From Deltaproteobacteria bacterium (GTDB lineage Bacteria > Desulfobacterota > Desulfuromonadia > Desulfuromonadales > BM103): a stretch of 64,000 nt of DNA. Positions 50,391-59,053 of the stretch are shown here, piece by piece (the stretch's first letter is position 1; each line of letters begins with the position of its first letter). The notes beneath the pieces are model-generated. The model saw nothing but the letters and a program-made list of their open reading frames with translations. It did no database searches and was not told the origin of the DNA. Location: contig JAJRRB010000092.1 of the NCBI GenBank assembly GCA_024279915.1, positions 27,715-91,714 of the forward strand, written 5' to 3'. Made by a program: the position numbers and the translations under genes.

Positions 50391-51422
50391 TCAAACATTA
50401 AAGAGGAAATGACAGATATCACCGTCCTCGATGACATAATCCTTACCGTGTAATTGCATTTTCCCTGCCTGCTTGACTCCTTGTTCAGATCCGGCGTCCA
50501 TGAGGTCGCTATATTTCATGACCTCTACCCGGATAAAGCCACGTTCGATGTCACTGTGAATTTTGCCACCGGCCACCGGTGCGCTGGAGTTTTTGCGGAT
50601 GGTCCACGCCCGACATTCGTCCTCGCCGGACGTGTAAAAGCTCATAAGGCCTAATGCGTCATAAAGAGCGGCATTAATCCTATCGAGACTGGGCTCGGTT
50701 ATACCTATGTCCTCCATGAATTCCAGGCGTTCCGCTTCTTCTTCGATAGCAGCGATATCACTCTCAATCTCACAGGAAATGGTGAATACACCAGGGCCGA
50801 AATTCTTGCCAATATCATCTTCTGAGACATTGTAGGCGTAGAGCAAGGGCGTACGGGTTACAAAGTCGAGGCTTTTTATCGCTTGCTCCTCATCAGAATC
50901 AAGCTCTACGGTGCTAAGGAACTTTTCCTCCTCGAGAGCAGTGTTGAAACGTTGCAGGATGCCCTCCTCTAGAATTTGTTCAGAAGTGGGATTGTTTTTC
51001 ATTTCCTTGGCGAGACGTTTCAGGCGTGTTTCTACCAACTGCATATCTGCAAGAAGCAGCTCGGTTTCGATCATCGTTCGATCACGCTCTGCGTCTACTG
51101 AGCCGGACGGATGAAATACATCAGGAGAATCGAAAGACCTGATCAGCAGGCAAAGGAGGTCGCAGCGTCGGGCCGGGTCCATCCAGTGACGTGAGGTGCT
51201 GCTATCGGTGATGTCTGGACAAAGAACGAACTGGTGTTCGGCGAAGGTGGTTTTTTTCGGTTGATAAAGCTCGCTCAGGGCGCCCACTCGGGCGTCGTTG
51301 ATCGGCGCGACTCCCTCGATAGCTTCACCAGGTTTGCGACTATCAGGGACTGGACGACCGGTAAGTAAGGTGAAGAGAGTTTTTTTGCCCGTCTGGGCGA
51401 GCCCCAATATGGCGATTTTCAT
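50391..51422 (-). CDS. YchF-like GTPase with TGS-type domain
   Basis: 343 residues. The P-loop is GLAQTGKKTLFTLLTG rather than the YchF GLPNVGKST, the G3 region DITDSS is divergent, and LLYAYNVSEDD stands where YchF has the N-x-x-E specificity motif, which YchF uses for ATP. A coiled-coil arm follows, and the C-terminal GGKIHSDIERGFIRVEVMKY and ending IEDGDICHFLFNV is the DUF933/TGS domain. So it is a paralogue of the universal YchF, probably binding nucleotide; function unknown. Stands 180 bases upstream of the lipoprotein gene on the same strand. Confidence 0.85.
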   Translation of the reverse strand: MKIAILGLAQTGKKTLFTLLTGRPVPDSRKPGEAIEGVAPINDARVGALSELYQPKKTTFAEHQFVLCPDITDSSTSRHWMDPARRCDLLCLLIRSFDSPDVFHPSGSVDAERDRTMIETELLLADMQLVETRLKRLAKEMKNNPTSEQILEEGILQRFNTALEEEKFLSTVELDSDEEQAIKSLDFVTRTPLLYAYNVSEDDIGKNFGPGVFTISCEIESDIAAIEEEAERLEFMEDIGITEPSLDRINAALYDALGLMSFYTSGEDECRAWTIRKNSSAPVAGGKIHSDIERGFIRVEVMKYSDLMDAGSEQGVKQAGKMQLHGKDYVIEDGDICHFLFNV

Positions 51423-51654
51423 AAGAGAATCCTTCCGACGTTGCGTAGCTCTTGAGTATCAATCTTACATAAAAACGGGAAGCCATTTTACCGCATAGGC
51501 GCGTTGACACAACTACCTTTTTAAAAATACGCCCTGCCCCTCTTTACTAAATCTTTAAGGAGCGTTTATTATGGTTATATACAAATAAACTAAACTACAG
51601 CCATCAATAATCTAAATCCGACTCTCTTCGGGTTTTAAAAGGATGGAGGACAGT

Positions 51655-52281
51655 ATGAAAACTCTGGTGCTGACAATTTTAACGCTGACAATGGGCATGC
51701 TCGGCTTGAGCATGAGTATGGATAAAAACATGGACAAATCAATGCATAAAGAAGATGGCATGGAAATGACAACCGCTACGCAGATGAAATCGGACAACAA
51801 GGGTGCAAAGCCCAACGAAATGGGAGTGGAGCAGACCATGATGAAGTATACTATTCCTGATGATGCGGAACTGCGTAAACAGTTGACTCCGTTGCAGTAT
51901 AAGGTGACACGCGAGGATGGTACTGAGCGGCCCTTTACAAACAGCTATTGGGACAACAAAGATGCTGGTATTTACGTCGATGTTATTTCCGGAGAGCCGC
52001 TCTTCAGCTCTAACGATAAATATAAATCCGGGACCGGTTGGCCGAGTTTCACCCAGCCGCTGGAATCGAGTAACATCATTGAGAAAGAAGACCGGAGCTT
52101 TTTTGGAGTCCGCATAGAAATTCGCAGTAAACATGCGGACGCCCACCTGGGCCACGTGTTCAACGATGGGCCTGCACCGACCGGGCTACGTTACTGTATG
52201 AATTCTGCCGCTCTACGCTTTGTCCCGCAGGATGAGCTGGAAAAAGAAGGATATAGTGAGTACATGGCGTCGTGCAAATAA
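51655..52281 (+). CDS. msrB: Secreted methionine-R-sulfoxide reductase
   Basis: 208 residues from ATG 51655 (GGAGG upstream). A signal-like, Met-rich N-terminus ([20 protein letters not shown]) precedes the MsrB domain: [38 protein letters not shown] and the catalytic Cys in [11 protein letters not shown]. The zinc CxxC pairs are absent. It repairs oxidised methionine, here presumably in the periplasm. The Met-rich tail could serve as a scavenger or metal site. Confidence 0.9.
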   Translation: MKTLVLTILTLTMGMLGLSMSMDKNMDKSMHKEDGMEMTTATQMKSDNKGAKPNEMGVEQTMMKYTIPDDAELRKQLTPLQYKVTREDGTERPFTNSYWDNKDAGIYVDVISGEPLFSSNDKYKSGTGWPSFTQPLESSNIIEKEDRSFFGVRIEIRSKHADAHLGHVFNDGPAPTGLRYCMNSAALRFVPQDELEKEGYSEYMASCK

Positions 52282-52315
52282 CGAAGAAAGTCTTGCCGAA
52301 CAGGTGGTCACAACG

Positions 52316-52348
52316 CATCGGGGATACACAACTTGTGTATCCCCGATG
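52316..52348. terminator. Bidirectional terminator after msrB
   Basis: Arms CATCGGGGATACACAA and TTGTGTATCCCCGATG, fully complementary, one base between. Lies between convergent genes. Confidence 0.8.
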
Positions 52349-52374
52349 TATATTCGAATATTAATTACGCACAC

Positions 52375-52638
52375 TTACCGCGTTCTAAATTGAAAGCTAT
52401 CGTTTTCTTCCTGGGCAATATCCGCTCTGACTTGCTCAACAGAGCGCTCATAGATGATTTCACGTCCGAGTACACTGCCGGCATAGGCAAGACCATTGCG
52501 TGTAGGGACCAATTTACACTTGGCGTTATGGATTCCTTCCCCAAGGATAATCCAGATTGCGTCTGACTTTTTACTGGAGACGCCAACTTCCAGGACCTGT
52601 TCGCTTTCTACCTGCACTTGGATCCTATCATTGCTCAT
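52375..52638 (-). CDS. Small hypothetical protein
   Basis: 87 residues from ATG 52638 (GGAGG 10 bases upstream). DRIQVQVESEQVLEVGVSSK, then AIWIILGEGIHNAKCKLVPT and RNGLAYAGSVLGREIIYERS suggest a compact strand-rich domain. Not recognised. Followed by the msrB terminator on its 3' side. Confidence 0.6.
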   Translation of the reverse strand: MSNDRIQVQVESEQVLEVGVSSKKSDAIWIILGEGIHNAKCKLVPTRNGLAYAGSVLGREIIYERSVEQVRADIAQEENDSFQFRTR

Positions 52639-52701
52639 TCTGGACATGCCTCCTATAACGTTTAAATACAATAGCTTGGCAGTCATTCCTTAAATAATAA
52701 T

Positions 52702-52974
52702 TCAAGAACAGCCCCCCTCCCCGCAGGAAGACTTTTTACCGCAACAGCCACTGCCAGATTGTCCATGAATCATCTCTTCAATGCTCTCCTCCATTGATTG
52801 CTCCAGCTCAGAGATGACGGTGGCGAACTGGCTGTCTGCCAGACCCTGGTCACAGTTCGGACAAGTGGAATAAGCTTTCTTAAACCAAGACAGTGTCTCG
52901 TAGATTGTTTCGCTACAATATGGGCAATCCAGGGCAATATTTGTCTCTGTAAACAAGTAGTTGTACTCCTTCAA
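52702..52974 (-). CDS. Cys-rich zinc-ribbon protein
   Basis: 90 residues: LDCPYCSETIYETLSWFKKA and STCPNCDQGL form a CxxC-x-CxxC ribbon; an acidic helix (ISELEQSMEESIEEMIHG) leads to a Cys-rich end (GCCGKKSSCGEGGCS) like metal-storage tails. Function unknown; possibly metal handling, matching the Met-rich neighbours only in theme. Confidence 0.65.
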   Translation of the reverse strand: MKEYNYLFTETNIALDCPYCSETIYETLSWFKKAYSTCPNCDQGLADSQFATVISELEQSMEESIEEMIHGQSGSGCCGKKSSCGEGGCS

Positions 52975-53040
52975 AGAATTGAGTTTTGATTCTGTTTTGA
53001 TTTAGGTAATATTTTTACCACAAGATCGTAGGAATTCAGC

Positions 53041-53586
53041 TCAGTCGTGATCCCCACCCTGGTCGTTTCCCTGAACCAGTCCAGGAAAGCGCGCAGCGGC
53101 AAACTTGCTATGGCAGGAGACGCAGGCGGTATTCATTTTGTAAAAATAGAAATTAACCACATCCGCATTCTTCATCTCTGCTGCATGCGCCAGCATTCCT
53201 GCAGATTTGTGGAAATCCTGATCCATCTCGATAAAAAGTTCAGGCAGCACCCGCTGCAACTCTTCTTTTTGCGACGCCGTCAATTTCTGCTTTAAAATGA
53301 AACTCGCCTTGATCTGCTTGCCGATCGCCGCCACATCTCCCCATTCTCCGCCCGCTACCGCCGGGATCAGAGCCATCATCCCCTTCTGAATCAACGTCAT
53401 CTCCTGATTGAGAAGTGCAGTCAGATCCGGAGAAAGCTCGACACCGTGGGCAGCTGCCGATTTTGCTTGATGACCACGATCAGTCTCTGGCTTGGCATGG
53501 TGTTCATGGCTGTCAGCCAGAGAGAACTGTGGGAGACAGAACAGGATAGTTGTAAAGAGAATCAGTACGAATTTAATTATGGTCAT
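53041..53586 (-). CDS. Periplasmic c-type cytochrome (c'-like, one haem)
   Basis: 181 residues with a signal peptide (FVLILFTTILFCLPQFSLA). A His-rich linker (DSHEHHAKPETDRGHQAK) precedes a four-helix-like region ending in the haem motif CVSCHSKFAAARF. Haem near the C-terminus on the last helix is typical of cytochromes c' and relatives, which bind NO or act in electron transfer. The partner is not in the window. GAGACA-type ribosome site just upstream. Confidence 0.8.
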   Translation of the reverse strand: MTIIKFVLILFTTILFCLPQFSLADSHEHHAKPETDRGHQAKSAAAHGVELSPDLTALLNQEMTLIQKGMMALIPAVAGGEWGDVAAIGKQIKASFILKQKLTASQKEELQRVLPELFIEMDQDFHKSAGMLAHAAEMKNADVVNFYFYKMNTACVSCHSKFAAARFPGLVQGNDQGGDHD

Positions 53587-53919
53587 GACTTGTCTCCTGA
53601 AACGGCAATAGTAGGTTTAAAGGATAAAATACACCTGAAATTCAGAGAGTTTCAAAAATTTCAGAGAAACGCTTCATAGAAGCGCCAAATAAGGGAAAAA
53701 GGTCTATAACCTGAAGGATTATACCGGTTTCCTTCAGCCATTACAAATGTGAAGGCCAAACCTTACCAAGCGGTGGATGTAATACCTCTTTTAATCTTTG
53801 TTGTCGTTCCGATTGTTTCACCCGCATTGCCCTCTATGACTCAGGTTAAGATAATAGTTGACAAATACGGTCAGCTTTACTATGGATACAAATCAAACAA
53901 TATAATGAGGAATAAATAT
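53587..53919. other. Intergenic region between the cytochrome and S4 genes
   Basis: 333 bases with divergent promoters for the cytochrome and S4 genes. A plus-strand frame is open upstream of rpsD but gives a hydrophobic leader unlike S4. The only recognised element is the promoter at 53858-53886. Confidence 0.45.
53858..53886 (+). promoter_or_regulatory. Probable sigma-70 promoter of the S4 gene
   Basis: TTGACA, exactly 17 bases, TATGGA; about 34 bases before the start codon. The -35 is perfect, the -10 is weak. Confidence 0.5.
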
Positions 53920-54540
53920 ATGGCTAAATTTACAGGTCCCAAAGGTAAACTTGTACGGCGTTTTGGTGTCAACATTTTCGGAAACCCCAAGTATGACCGT
54001 CTACTTGAGAGACGAAGTCATGGTCCTGGTCAACACGGTCCCAATAACACCAGGCGCAAAGTCTCTGATTACGCGAAGCAATTGATAGAAAAACAAAAAT
54101 TGCGCTACAGCTATGGCTTGCTTGAAAAGCAGTGCCGGCAGCTGTTCCACAAGGCCCGACGAATGCGCGGTGTCACCGGCGACAATCTGCTTGTTCTGCT
54201 CGAAACCAGACTCGACAGCCTGGTTTTTCGTGCTGGCTTCGGTTGTTCTCCGATGCAGGCTCGTCAACTGGTTAACCATGGACATCTCAATGTCAACGGG
54301 CGTCGGGTCGACATAGCTTCTTACCGCGTCAAAACCGGCGACGTGATAAGCGTCCGCGACACGGCCGCATCCAAGACTCTGGCGACACGCTATCTAATGG
54401 AAAATCCCCGCTTCTCGGGTGCAAACTGGATCACAGTCGACAAACAAGCGTTGACAATCACAGCCGATCGCATGCCACAGCGTGATGAAATCCAGCAAGT
54501 CGCGAATGAACAGCTGATCGTCGAGCTCTATTCAAGATAG
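53920..54540 (+). CDS. rpsD: Ribosomal protein S4 (stand-alone paralogue)
   Basis: 206 residues from ATG 53920 (TGAGGA upstream). FTGPKGKLVRRFGVNIFGNP, RRSHGPGQHGPNNTRRKVSD, and the S4 RNA-binding domain MQARQLVNHGHLNVNGRRVD confirm the family. The N-terminal zinc Cys of C+ S4 proteins are absent, so this is a zinc-independent form. It is not next to other ribosomal genes, so it may be a second copy used when zinc is low, or a relocated only copy; the window cannot tell. Confidence 0.92.
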   Translation: MAKFTGPKGKLVRRFGVNIFGNPKYDRLLERRSHGPGQHGPNNTRRKVSDYAKQLIEKQKLRYSYGLLEKQCRQLFHKARRMRGVTGDNLLVLLETRLDSLVFRAGFGCSPMQARQLVNHGHLNVNGRRVDIASYRVKTGDVISVRDTAASKTLATRYLMENPRFSGANWITVDKQALTITADRMPQRDEIQQVANEQLIVELYSR

Positions 54541-54665
54541 TTTTATTTTCGGCAACCGGTTCAGGAAGAGGTTTGAGGGGGCTTTGCTGGAAGGAATAAA
54601 TCCATTTGTAAAGCCTGTAGCCAATCGGGGCGCTGAAACAAATAATAATTTCATGAGAGGTTTAC

Positions 54666-55169
54666 ATGTTTGAAGCGATTTTTTACCTGGGGTCAATTGT
54701 CATCGCCAACCTGCTGGTGATGCAGTTCGGGATCGTTCATGCGGCGGGGCTTTCCTTCCCTGCGGGTGCCGTGGCGATCGGCTTCACATTCACGGCGAGG
54801 GATCTCGTCCAGAGACGCTTTGGCAAATGGGGTTGCTGGCTGTGGATGTTTGTCGCAGCGGCGATCTCGGCACTTTTTTCCCCAACGTTAGCACTGGCAA
54901 GCCTGGCGGCCTTTGTTGTTGCAGAAGGCCTGGACTGGGCCGTCTTTACGACAACTCCCCTATCCTTTCGGGGCCGCGCCATCGTCAGCAATATCGTCGG
55001 CACGCCACTGGATTCGATAATCTTCGTCTACCTGGTGTTCGGACCGGTCTGGGATGCGATGTGGGGACAGACCATCATCAAACTGGCCAGCAGCCTGCTG
55101 ATCATCTTCTTTGTCAAGAACACAATGCGTTCTACTTTTGCGCCAACCTCGCTGAAAAGCACTGCCTGA
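54666..55169 (+). CDS. VUT-family transporter (queuosine-precursor type)
   Basis: 167 residues, about five helices. LGSIVIANLLVMQFGIVHAA, TFTARDLVQRRFGKWGCWLW and LDWAVFTTTPLSFRGRAIVS followed by NIVGTPLDSIIFVYLVFGP match YhhQ/VUT proteins, which import queuosine precursors. It is shorter than YhhQ, as are many VUT proteins. A preQ1 riboswitch was looked for in 54541-54665 and not convincingly found. Confidence 0.85.
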   Translation: MFEAIFYLGSIVIANLLVMQFGIVHAAGLSFPAGAVAIGFTFTARDLVQRRFGKWGCWLWMFVAAAISALFSPTLALASLAAFVVAEGLDWAVFTTTPLSFRGRAIVSNIVGTPLDSIIFVYLVFGPVWDAMWGQTIIKLASSLLIIFFVKNTMRSTFAPTSLKSTA

Positions 55170-55202
55170 GAGGCTGTCGACCATCTACGATCCGGCCGCT
55201 GC

Positions 55203-56120
55203 CTAACGAATTCTAACCTGCGATCTATAGTCCTCCGAGGTCTGCTGAACAGCTGCCCCTTGTTGCTGAAAATTATCAAGGGGAACCTGCATCGCCAGCA
55301 TGCCGAAAGATGTCACCGCCAGCAGAGCCAGAAAAGCCAGCCCCATGCCGATTCGTTTCCCCGGAGTCACCGCATAATAACGAGCCTTCTCAACTGCCGA
55401 ACGTTTGGAAGATCTATAAATTTGCAGACTGCCCATAATGATAATCAGGGCGATAATCGGTGACCAGGTCAGATAGAAGAGCCCAACCGCTCCAAGCAGA
55501 CCGATGATCCATAATTTGGGGCTGATAACCCCGATAATCCGCCCACCGTCAAGAGGCGAGATCGGCAGCAGATTGAAGAGATTAAGCAAAAAGCCAGTTG
55601 TTGCCAGGGCATACCAGAAGGGGTTGTCGGTCACCATGCCAACTCCGGCACAACCGATTGCACCCAGAGTGCCGAGCAAAGGGCCACCATAGGCCATCAG
55701 CGCTTAGTCAAAAGCATTTTTTGGCATCTGCTTCATGCCGATAAAGGCCCCCATAAAGGGGATAAACATCGGCGCCGTCGCCTTGATGCCCATCATCCGC
55801 AGGGCCACCACATGCCCCATTTCATGAATAAACAGCAATGCGACAAAACCGACCGCGAAAGACCACCCCCAGAACATGGCGTAGGCCCAAATACTGATCA
55901 GCATGGTGATAAAGGTTTTGAACTTGCCGAACTGCAGGATCACCACGAGGTATTTAAGTTTACCAAAAAGAAAAAAGAGCAGCAGGCCGATTGGCCCAAA
56001 TTTACTCAGTAAACCCTTTTTCGCCGGTGGTGGCGGTGGCGAAATCGGCTCAAAGGTAAAGTGAGCATCATCTTTAGCATCTGACTGTAGATCACTAGAA
56101 TCTAACTGTGGGTCACTCAT
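55203..56120 (-). pseudogene. Site-2-protease-like M50 metallopeptidase with in-frame stop
   Basis: Reading left from ATG 56120: a Pro-rich cytoplasmic tail, helices, the zinc motif HEMGHVVALRMMG and FIPFMGAFIGMKQMPKNAFD. TAA at 55704-55706 then interrupts, and the same frame continues ALMAYGGPLLGTLGAIG, LLNLFNLLPISPLDGGRIIG with the third zinc ligand, and more helices. Relatives have Glu where the stop is, so one G-to-T change (GAA to TAA) breaks a gene of about 305 codons. Both halves are otherwise intact. Real nonsense mutation, readthrough or sequencing error are open. Confidence 0.8.
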
Positions 56121-56134
56121 TTATATATCCATAT

Positions 56135-56332
56135 TCAGGGGAAAACTGTCCAGTAATGTGGTGACTTTCCGGTGCGAATCCCGGGGTTGATCAGGCTCTG
56201 AAAACGATCGACGATCGTCCCCTCGTGCAACAGCACCGCACCGATCTCGATCGCCCGGTCGCCCTGGGTTGGCGAGATCCCGCTGGTTTCAAAGTCGAGC
56301 ACGACGATGGTTTCATTGCCGGAAGAAGTCAT
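56135..56332 (-). pseudogene. DnaQ-like exonuclease, N-terminal fragment
   Basis: 65 residues: [20 protein letters not shown] then [10 protein letters not shown] and [12 protein letters not shown] are the first strands of a DEDDh 3'-5' exonuclease (first Asp and Glu present). After NPGIR the sequence turns to [12 protein letters not shown] and stops, and the other catalytic residues are missing. A truncated relic joined end to end with the M50 gene. Confidence 0.7.
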
Positions 56333-56441
56333 GGAAAACAGTTATACGGGGTTGCGTACGTATAGGCAATAAAAACAGCGCTATGTAACTGAAGACACAA
56401 CGCAGTTGGTGTGCCAAATAACAAGCAAAATGCGTTGGCTG

Positions 56442-57179
56442 CTAGTTCAGCGTTGTCGCCAAAAATGCCACGAAACGTTGCCACGATTTAGAGTCAGCGT
56501 CTGCACGATAACGCGATGAGCCGAACACGGTGAAGGCATGAGGAGCGCCGCTGTAGGTGATCATCTCGTGTTCCACGCTTTGCTGTTCGAGCTCACTCGC
56601 AAGGTCCGCGAAGTCCTGCAGGGTGATGTTGCTGTCTGCGCTGCCGTGCATAATCAGCATGTTGCCCTGCGTCTTGTTGTAATCCTGCCCTTCCGGTGTG
56701 CTCAAACCACCATGGAAAGTTACAAAGCCTTTCAGATCTGCACCGGATCGTGCCTGTTCGAGGACTGCGGCCCCGCCAAAGCAGTAGCCCATCGACACGG
56801 CGTTGGTAACATCCCCCCCCTGTTCTTTGGCTGCATCGAGAGCGCCCTGCATCAACGCCCGCAACTTTGCTCGATCCTTGAACAATGCACCCGTATGCTG
56901 ACGCTTGTCGACCATTTCGGTCGGGCGAACTCCCTGGCCAAACAGGTCGGCGGCAAAGACCGTGTAGCCAAGTTTGGCGAGCATCTCTGCACGTTTGACT
57001 TCATAATCAGTCAGCCCGTCCCAGTCGTGGACCAGCAGGACCAGAGGAGCGTCTTTATTGTCGCTTATGTAATATCCTTCGTATGTCTGGTTGTTGACCT
57101 GATAATCGACTTTAATACCGGCAGCGGAAGCACTGCTTGCAAAAACAACGGCAAACAGGAATGTCATTATGGTTTTCAT
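56442..57179 (-). CDS. Dienelactone hydrolase family protein, secreted
   Basis: 245 residues from ATG 57179 (GGAG upstream) with a signal peptide (TFLFAVVFASSASA). The alpha/beta hydrolase shows LVLLVHDWDGLTDYEVKRAE, the Cys nucleophile in SMGYCFGGAA, LIMHGSADSNI and the His in GAPHAFTVFG. The Cys-Asp-His triad is that of dienelactone hydrolases; the periplasmic location suggests a different ester substrate. Next to an intradiol-dioxygenase-like gene in the same direction. Confidence 0.88.
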   Translation of the reverse strand: MKTIMTFLFAVVFASSASAAGIKVDYQVNNQTYEGYYISDNKDAPLVLLVHDWDGLTDYEVKRAEMLAKLGYTVFAADLFGQGVRPTEMVDKRQHTGALFKDRAKLRALMQGALDAAKEQGGDVTNAVSMGYCFGGAAVLEQARSGADLKGFVTFHGGLSTPEGQDYNKTQGNMLIMHGSADSNITLQDFADLASELEQQSVEHEMITYSGAPHAFTVFGSSRYRADADSKSWQRFVAFLATTLN

Positions 57180-57288
57180 TGTTAACTCCATAAATAGTGT
57201 TTGAGCTCTTGTCCAGATTGAATTTTATCAAGTTTTTGGTGAGCTGCTTGGATTGTGGTGGAAAGAGGAATCTGTCAACTCCAATGGT

Positions 57289-57774
57289 TTACGGTGTTGG
57301 AATCATCACCAGGTCAAACAGGCCTTCGCCAGTGTCTGCTCCTGGATAGTGCTGGGTAACGAGAGGTGCAAAGCCTTTTGCTGTAACCCTGATGTGGATA
57401 TGCGGTCGACGACTGCCGAATTCGGTCGCAGCATGACTCACGAAATAATAAGTACCATTCACGGCGCTCAAGAGAGTTGCCCTCCAGGCATCGCCATAAC
57501 GGCCATCCGGACCGGTCATCCATAGTTCAATTCTGGCAGCGGGAACCGGGCTGCAATCGTGTGCGGATTTGACCGTGCCTACGAGCAGATAACCGGTGCC
57601 AACACTGGTACGATAAGGAGCATCAGGGTGATAGAAAGGCCCCATTTCATCTTCCACGGTTGGTTCACATTGGTATGGTTCTTCTGCAGCATTCACAGAG
57701 GCTGACCATGCAGTAAGGATTGCTAGCACGAGCAGGACAGGCATTAAGAACCGCAAGGTGATTTGTGTTTTCAT
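57289..57774 (-). CDS. Secreted intradiol dioxygenase-like protein
   Basis: 161 residues with a signal peptide (FLMPVLLVLAILTAWSASVNA). EDEMGPFYHPDAPYRTSVGT, PAARIELWMTGPDGRYGD and GSRRPHIHIRVTAKGF match the beta-sandwich of protocatechuate/catechol dioxygenases; the two His of HIH are iron ligands, and Tyr candidates are present. Secreted, short members are of unknown substrate. It lies upstream of the dienelactone hydrolase gene on the same strand, a pairing that recalls aromatic ring cleavage but may be coincidental. Confidence 0.8.
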   Translation of the reverse strand: MKTQITLRFLMPVLLVLAILTAWSASVNAAEEPYQCEPTVEDEMGPFYHPDAPYRTSVGTGYLLVGTVKSAHDCSPVPAARIELWMTGPDGRYGDAWRATLLSAVNGTYYFVSHAATEFGSRRPHIHIRVTAKGFAPLVTQHYPGADTGEGLFDLVMIPTP

Positions 57775-57847
57775 ACTTGGAGTATATCAGTAAATCGAGA
57801 TTATACTGATTGACAGGCTGGCGGACCATCGGGGCTGAAGCGAAAGG

Positions 57848-58020
57848 CTGCTAGCAGCCTGTCGGACAATCAGGGCCGAAGCGAAAATTTGGGTGTTTGA
57901 GACCAGATTTTGGCTCATTTGAGAGTAATAGCCGTAGCTATTGGTCGAAAAGGAGCTGAGATATGGGCCAAACAAGCGAATTTGCAGCCAGCTCATTGAT
58001 AGTCCGAAAGGCTGCTAGTG
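57848..58020. repeat. GCTGCTAG repeat (REP/BIME-like), complete copy
   Basis: Starts with the perfect palindrome AGGCTGCTAGCAGCCT and ends CGAAAGGCTGCTAGTGG. The first 85 bases match 32345-32430 in reverse. The flanking 57775-57847 has a further CGAAAGGCTGCTAG end; 58021-58306 holds nothing recognised. Confidence 0.75.
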
Positions 58021-58306
58021 GCAAGGCATTGTTGTTTACCAGGGCTCCTGGGTAAAACGGGTAAGGTCGTTCATATTCACATCTTCTGACAGATTCAGGA
58101 CATACTTTATCCGATCATTCAGGTGAACTGACATCTTCCTAATGTTCCCAGCGATCATTTTGTTTGTTTCTCCGGAAATGTGGTGACAAGTGCAGTGACA
58201 ATAGAATTGGCATTATGTCCTCTGGTTCAATCAAAAGATTGAAGCCTTTTGCTTTTAAATATATAAACAAGGGAGATAATAACGTACCTCTTTTCAGGAA
58301 TCTGGG

Positions 58307-58948
58307 ATGAAAGACCTCTTTTTTGCTACAGACCTTTTGACAGTGTTTCGACATGACAAGTATTACGGCGTTCAGAAGAACATGTCAGTCGCATTACGCA
58401 AACTTGATTTACCATCCTTCAAACGAATCGACAACATCGGGCAAATGTTTCACGCCTTGGTTGTTCATATAATGGACCAACGCGGCGAATCAGAGCCGTT
58501 CCTGGCAGGAATGTTCATTTATCCCGAGGCTGTTATTGCTCTGCTGAAAGAACATGGTTTGCCAGTACCTGCCGCACTACAGCCTGCGAGCCCAACGGCA
58601 AATAACAGCAAAAAATCGATCGATCATGCCCAGTTCGAACAATATTTCGACATTGTCTGCCGCAACTGCGGGACGGTCACTGACCCTCTCGCCGCATCCT
58701 ATCGCACCCCGATAGGGCGATTAATCTTTCGCACCTTCCTGGAAACGCGGTTAAATCTGGGCATCAACGCCACGGCAAGGTATGTACTCGAACATCTCAC
58801 GGGTTTTGATACCGATAAGGTCGTCACTTCTATCAACGAAGACTCGGTTACCTGGTTAACCGATGACAAAAAAGAGAAATTAACATCAATTCAGACTATT
58901 GAGAGGTTCGTTCTGAATTTTAATCGCGAGCTTGACACCCTCTTGTGA
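58307..58948 (+). CDS. Hypothetical protein, 213 aa
   Basis: Not recognised. Helical and soluble: LTVFRHDKYYGVQKNMSVAL, FHALVVHIMDQRGESEPFLA and a C-terminal half with ASYRTPIGRLIFRTFLETRL. Two Cys (IVCRNCG) in the middle could bind metal. No signal peptide. GGAAT-type ribosome site. Flanked by repeats on the left and kbl on the right, in the opposite direction to kbl. Confidence 0.6.
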   Translation: MKDLFFATDLLTVFRHDKYYGVQKNMSVALRKLDLPSFKRIDNIGQMFHALVVHIMDQRGESEPFLAGMFIYPEAVIALLKEHGLPVPAALQPASPTANNSKKSIDHAQFEQYFDIVCRNCGTVTDPLAASYRTPIGRLIFRTFLETRLNLGINATARYVLEHLTGFDTDKVVTSINEDSVTWLTDDKKEKLTSIQTIERFVLNFNRELDTLL

Positions 58949-59053
58949 TTGCTGAGAGCGGAATCAAGGAAAACGAATAGAGGGACACAGTACCTATCAT
59001 ATTTTTTATCGCCGCCCCGGTTGTCTCTGCAAATACCAGCATAACCTCTATTA

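Noticed and set aside
54541..54665. PreQ1 riboswitch before the VUT transporter
   Set aside because: Looked for because of the family; no convincing pseudoknot or conserved core found.
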